From positions 1 to 64,000 of the forward strand of contig NZ_JAHBCL010000025.1 of the NCBI RefSeq assembly GCF_018390735.1: DNA of 64,000 nucleotides, in the 5' to 3' direction. Shown piece by piece: positions 60,552 through 64,000 of the stretch. The notes beneath the pieces were generated by a model that worked only from the letters and a program-made list of their open reading frames with translations, made no database searches and was not told the origin of the DNA. This stretch comes from Fusibacter paucivorans (GTDB lineage: Bacteria; Bacillota; Clostridia; Peptostreptococcales; Acidaminobacteraceae). The position numbers and the translations under genes are program-made. Positions within the stretch are counted from its first letter, which is position 1. Every line of letters begins with the position of its first letter.

Positions 60552-61967
60552 ATGGATTCAATATTTACGATGGATAAATTAAAGGAAGAGTGCGGGGTCA
60601 TTGGTATCTACGCGCCCGGACAGGAAAATATTTCACAGATGCTGTGCTTTGGATTGATCGCATTACAGCATCGCGGGCAGGAAAGTGCCGGCATTGCCGT
60701 ATTGAAAGATCGAAAAATGCAGTACTACAAAGAGATGGGATTGGTGCAGGAAGTCTTTAACAGCGAGATTTTAGATCGGCTTCCGGCTGATATCGGCGTC
60801 GGTCACGTTCGTTATTCGACGACAGGAGAAAGCTACGTCTCAAATGCCCAGCCGCTGGTGGTACGGTATAAAGGTGGCAGTATTGCACTCGCTCACAACG
60901 GTAATCTCGTCAATGCCAGTGTCATCAGGGATCGCCTTGAAGACGAGGGTTCCATATTCCAAACGTCCATCGATTCAGAGGTCATTGCAAATTTGATTGC
61001 CAAGAATTATCATCTCGGAATGAAAGAGGCGATTATTGAATCTGTTAAGGAGATCAGAGGCAGCTTTGCAATGGTTATCATTATTGACAACATGCTCATC
61101 GGCGTGCGTGATCCACATGGTCTGAGGCCGCTTTCGCTTGCAAAACTAAACGGCGGCTATGTTCTGGCATCTGAAACATGTGCTCATGACGTGGTCGGCG
61201 CAGAGTTTATTCGGGATATTGAACCAGGGGAAATTGTCGTCATTGATGATAACGGCATTGAATCCATTCAGTATGACAATATTGCACGCAAGGCACTCTG
61301 CTGCTTTGAATATGTTTATTTTGCCCGTCCGGACAGTATTATCGACGGCGTCAATGTCTACATGTCTCGAAAGGAAGCGGGCAGAATACTCGCGCGTGAA
61401 AATCCCGTTGAAGCGGATATGGTTATCGCGGTGCCCGATTCGGGAATTGCAGCGGCAATTGGCTATGCGGAAGAATCTGGTATCCCCTATGATACGGGAT
61501 TGATAAAGAATAAGTATATGGGTCGAACCTTTATTCAGCCGGATCAAAAGTCCAGAGAACTTGCCGTTAGACTTAAACTGAATGTCATGCGCGACAACAT
61601 TGAAGGGAAACGTCTTATCCTTATTGATGATTCAATCGTCAGGGGAACCACAAGCCGCCGAATTGTCAATATGCTCAAAGAAGCAGGGGCAAAAGAAGTG
61701 CATATTCGCGTCAGCTCCCCACCGGTTAAGCATTCTTGCTATTTCGGCATTGATACGCCTTCGCGCAAGCAGCTAGTGGGCGCAACCCATACACTGGAAC
61801 AAATTCGTGATATGATTGGTGCTGACAGCTTAGCTTATCTAACCGTTGACGGTCTTGTTAAGTCTATTGGCATGGCGAAATCAGAACTGTGCACTGCTTG
61901 TTTTAACGGGGATTATCCAATGGCGGTGCCGCAAGAGGGCAACAAGTATATTTTTGAAAAGTGCTAG
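60552..61967 (+). CDS. purF: Amidophosphoribosyltransferase
   Basis: A 471-residue enzyme for the first committed purine step (PRPP to phosphoribosylamine). The N-terminal propeptide MDSIFTMDKLKEE precedes CGVIGIY, whose Cys14 becomes the glutaminase nucleophile after cleavage, as in Bacillus PurF. The PRPP motif is LILIDDSIVRGTTSRRI (about 356-372). The C-terminal CTACFNGDYP and an earlier Cys match the 4Fe-4S ligands of Bacillus-type enzymes, which makes the protein oxygen-labile. GGAGG precedes ATG 60552. Confidence 0.95.
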   Translation: MDSIFTMDKLKEECGVIGIYAPGQENISQMLCFGLIALQHRGQESAGIAVLKDRKMQYYKEMGLVQEVFNSEILDRLPADIGVGHVRYSTTGESYVSNAQPLVVRYKGGSIALAHNGNLVNASVIRDRLEDEGSIFQTSIDSEVIANLIAKNYHLGMKEAIIESVKEIRGSFAMVIIIDNMLIGVRDPHGLRPLSLAKLNGGYVLASETCAHDVVGAEFIRDIEPGEIVVIDDNGIESIQYDNIARKALCCFEYVYFARPDSIIDGVNVYMSRKEAGRILARENPVEADMVIAVPDSGIAAAIGYAEESGIPYDTGLIKNKYMGRTFIQPDQKSRELAVRLKLNVMRDNIEGKRLILIDDSIVRGTTSRRIVNMLKEAGAKEVHIRVSSPPVKHSCYFGIDTPSRKQLVGATHTLEQIRDMIGADSLAYLTVDGLVKSIGMAKSELCTACFNGDYPMAVPQEGNKYIFEKC

Positions 61968-61988
61968 TGTTGAAAAGCGGATTAAATG

Positions 61989-62020
61989 ATGCGGTAATGT
62001 TATGAACAACATTGCCGCAT
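61989..62020 (+). repeat. Intercistronic hairpin between purF and purM
   Basis: ATGCGGTAATGTT (61989-62001) pairs with AACATTGCCGCAT (62008-62020), one G-U. A second hairpin TGTGAT/ATCACA follows at 62025-62049. No T run; a role in mRNA processing or control is possible in this 209-bp gap. Confidence 0.6.
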
Positions 62021-62176
62021 AGCTGTGATCATATAACGGTAATCACATAATTGGGCAGGCATTGTCCAAGTTATTTAATAATAAGCAAATCATTGCTGCA
62101 AAACGGCATTATTTATAATCGTCTAAAGAGACGGTTAAATGATTTTGAATATATGTTGAGGAGAGGACTGTCAAAC

Positions 62177-63214
62177 ATGGAAAACGGTAAACTTACCTAT
62201 GCGGATTCGGGCGTGGACGTCAAAGAAGGCGCACGTGCGGTAAACCTTATGAAAAAACACGTCAAGGAAACTTTTAACGGAGATGTCATTGGCGATCTCG
62301 GCAGCTTTGGCGGACTTTTGCGCTTGAGCGGCAAATTTGAAAGTCCCGTACTCGTTGCTGGGACTGATGGCGTTGGTACGAAATTAAAGATTGCTTTTAT
62401 GATGGATCAACACGATACCGTAGGTCAAGATCTCGTTGCCATGTGCGTCAATGATATTTTATGTCAGGGAGCCACACCGCTCTTTTTTTTGGACTATTTA
62501 GCGACTGGGCACATTGAAGCTGAGAAAATTGCAGACATTGTCAAAGGCGTGACAGATGGATGCAAACTTTCTGGAATGCCGCTCCTCGGCGGTGAAACAG
62601 CGGAGATGCCTGGTTTTTATCAAGCGAATGAATACGATATGGCGGGCTTTGCAGTAGGGGTTGTCGATGAATCGAAAATTGTTACCGGTCAGGGGATTAC
62701 TGAAGGCGATGTCCTAATTGGCCTTGCATCCAGCGGTGTGCATTCCAATGGCTTTTCGCTGGTACGGAAACTGTTCTTTGATAAACTAGGACTTGGTATT
62801 GATACATTTGTTGAAGCGCTCGACAGCACTGTTGGCGAAAGTTTGCTGGTGCCCACGAAAATTTATGTCAAGTCGATTTTGAATGTCCTCGACCAGATGA
62901 CGGTTAAAGGTATGGTGCACATGACTGGCGGCGGTTTCTATGAAAATATTCCCCGCATTATGCCGACGGGATTGGGTGTCGATATTACGCTCGGTTCTTG
63001 GCCAATGCTGCCAATTTTTGATTATATGATGGCAAAGGGCAATATCGCACTGGAAGAAATGTATGGTACATTCAATATGAGTATTGGCTATATACTCGTC
63101 GTTTCGCCGGAGCAGGTTGAAGAAACCCTTGAAATTTTAAATCAGACAAACGATAAAGGTTATGTGATCGGCAAAGTAACAGCAGCACATGGGGGCGTTG
63201 CATTATGCAAATAA
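62177..63214 (+). CDS. purM: Phosphoribosylformylglycinamidine cyclo-ligase
   Basis: A 346-residue AIR synthetase (FGAM to AIR). LTYADSGVDVKEGARAVNLM opens the family; VAGTDGVGTKLKIAF (about 58-72) and GGETAEMPGFY are the ATP and metal motifs, MTGGGFYENIPR is C-terminal. ATG 62177 (GAGGAGAGG upstream) starts the conserved sequence; the longer ORF from 62051 is leader. Confidence 0.94.
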   Translation: MENGKLTYADSGVDVKEGARAVNLMKKHVKETFNGDVIGDLGSFGGLLRLSGKFESPVLVAGTDGVGTKLKIAFMMDQHDTVGQDLVAMCVNDILCQGATPLFFLDYLATGHIEAEKIADIVKGVTDGCKLSGMPLLGGETAEMPGFYQANEYDMAGFAVGVVDESKIVTGQGITEGDVLIGLASSGVHSNGFSLVRKLFFDKLGLGIDTFVEALDSTVGESLLVPTKIYVKSILNVLDQMTVKGMVHMTGGGFYENIPRIMPTGLGVDITLGSWPMLPIFDYMMAKGNIALEEMYGTFNMSIGYILVVSPEQVEETLEILNQTNDKGYVIGKVTAAHGGVALCK

Positions 63215-63810
63215 AGCGACTTGCGGTTCTCGTGTCCGGCGGCGGCAGCAATTTACAAGCATTGATTGATGCCATCCAATCAGGGGAGATCTCAGCAAAA
63301 ATCGAACTCGTCATCTCTAATCGGGAGCAGGCATATGGATTGACGCGTGCGGCGCAAAACGGGATTGCAACCCACTACTTAGGCATTAAAAATTATCCTG
63401 ATTCCAATGCGCGTGCTGAAAAATTGAATACGCTGCTGGCGGCACATCAAATTGATTATGTCGTACTTGCAGGCTACTTGAGTATCTTAAAGCCGGAAAC
63501 GATTCGACAATACGAAGGCAGAATTGTCAATATTCACCCCTCGCTGATTCCGAAATATTGCGGTGAGGGGTTTTATGGACATCATGTGCATGAAGCGGTA
63601 CTGGCAAATGGGGAAAGTGAATCAGGCGCCACGACGCATTTTGTTGATGAAGGCGTTGACACTGGTAAAATTATTTATCAAGAGCGTGTCCCCGTACTAA
63701 AGGGAGATACAGTAGAGACATTGAGTGCACGCGTTCTAACAGTCGAGCATCAACTGATCGTTCGGACAGTTCGAGATTTGTGCTCGGGAAGTGTTAAGAC
63801 TTCGGAATGA
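63205..63810 (+). CDS. purN: Phosphoribosylglycinamide formyltransferase
   Basis: A 201-residue GAR transformylase using 10-formyl-tetrahydrofolate. LAVLVSGGGSNLQALIDAI (about 6-24) binds GAR phosphate; NIHPSLIPKYCGEGFYG carries the catalytic His, and HFVDEGVDTGKIIYQE the Asp. It overlaps purM by 10 bp, so it is coupled. Confidence 0.95.
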   Translation: MQIKRLAVLVSGGGSNLQALIDAIQSGEISAKIELVISNREQAYGLTRAAQNGIATHYLGIKNYPDSNARAEKLNTLLAAHQIDYVVLAGYLSILKPETIRQYEGRIVNIHPSLIPKYCGEGFYGHHVHEAVLANGESESGATTHFVDEGVDTGKIIYQERVPVLKGDTVETLSARVLTVEHQLIVRTVRDLCSGSVKTSE

Positions 63811-63929
63811 TTAAGCGGCTTCCTGAAACGAATGCATGATAAGAGTAACATTAAGGATAAAGACCATCGCCGTTATGAAATGCATAAAGCGACAGTACTG
63901 GCAAGCATAAAATGATGGAGTGATGAGCG

Positions 63930-63965
63930 ATGAAAGACAAATACAATTATAACGGTTATATGTGA
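63930..63965 (+). CDS. Possible 11-codon ORF before purH
   Basis: ATG 63930 with GGAG upstream encodes MKDKYNYNGYM, then TGA; purH starts 22 bp on. A leader or chance ORF. Confidence 0.2.
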   Translation: MKDKYNYNGYM

Positions 63966-63986
63966 CAGGATTTGAGGAGGTATCAA

Positions 63987-64000
63987 ATGGTTAAGCGAGC
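63987..64000 (+). CDS. purH: Start of purH (IMP cyclohydrolase/AICAR transformylase), cut by window end
   Basis: ATG 63987 with GAGGAGG 6 bases upstream opens MVKR, the usual purH beginning (MVKRALIS...), at the expected position after purN. Only four full codons are in the window, so assignment rests mainly on context. Confidence 0.6.

Overview
The window looks like part of the chromosome of an anaerobic, Gram-positive, low-to-mid GC Clostridia-type bacterium (Bacillota). The pointers are strong AGGAGG ribosome-binding sites, TTGACA/TATAAT promoters, intrinsic terminators after most units, a clostridial glycogen cluster (glgB-C-D-A-P plus type I pullulanase), a single-chain 1246-residue PurL, a propeptide-type PurF, a cobalamin riboswitch, a HesB-like selenoprotein and a split Mrp/Mbh-type antiporter. 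Genus is not decidable from the sequence; a Fusibacter-like lineage is only a guess. No rRNA, tRNA, CRISPR array, phage or insertion sequence with a transposase was seen.

Layout. 1-9 kb is an accessory stretch: an ECF transporter S component, a kinase-like fusion, a DUF4386 membrane protein divergent from its probable TetR repressor, an uncharacterised winged-helix/405-residue gene pair, a nitrilase-superfamily protein with a novel N-terminus, and an XRE repressor facing a 42-residue membrane peptide. 9.4-13 kb holds a DAHP synthase, an alpha/beta hydrolase with a DUF4180 gene, and an excisionase-type HTH protein. 13.4-16.7 kb is a riboswitch-controlled B12 importer (btuF-C-D). 16.9-20 kb holds an arginase-family remnant, a CGNR zinc-finger regulator and an AcoR-type sigma-54 activator. 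20.1-27.9 kb is a ten-gene Mrp/Mbh-like cation/proton antiporter operon behind a sigma-54 promoter. 28-28.8 kb is a tandem pair of HesB-like proteins, the second with an in-frame UGA. 28.9-40.1 kb is the glycogen operon with a LysR gene at its head. 40.4-48.6 kb encodes two secreted proteins, one of 2256 residues. 49-64 kb is de novo purine synthesis (purL, then purE-C-F-M-N-H), interrupted by a SleB-type hydrolase, a radical-SAM pair and a decayed galactose operon (galE, galK/galT scar, galM).

The most notable items are: (1) the HesB-like selenoprotein with a hairpin resembling a bacterial SECIS; (2) a sigma-54 promoter plus three dyad activator sites in front of the antiporter operon; (3) a dispersed palindromic element of about 115 bp present in at least four intergenic places; (4) the fused galK/galT deletion scar; (5) small ORFs and palindromic operators too short for routine annotation.
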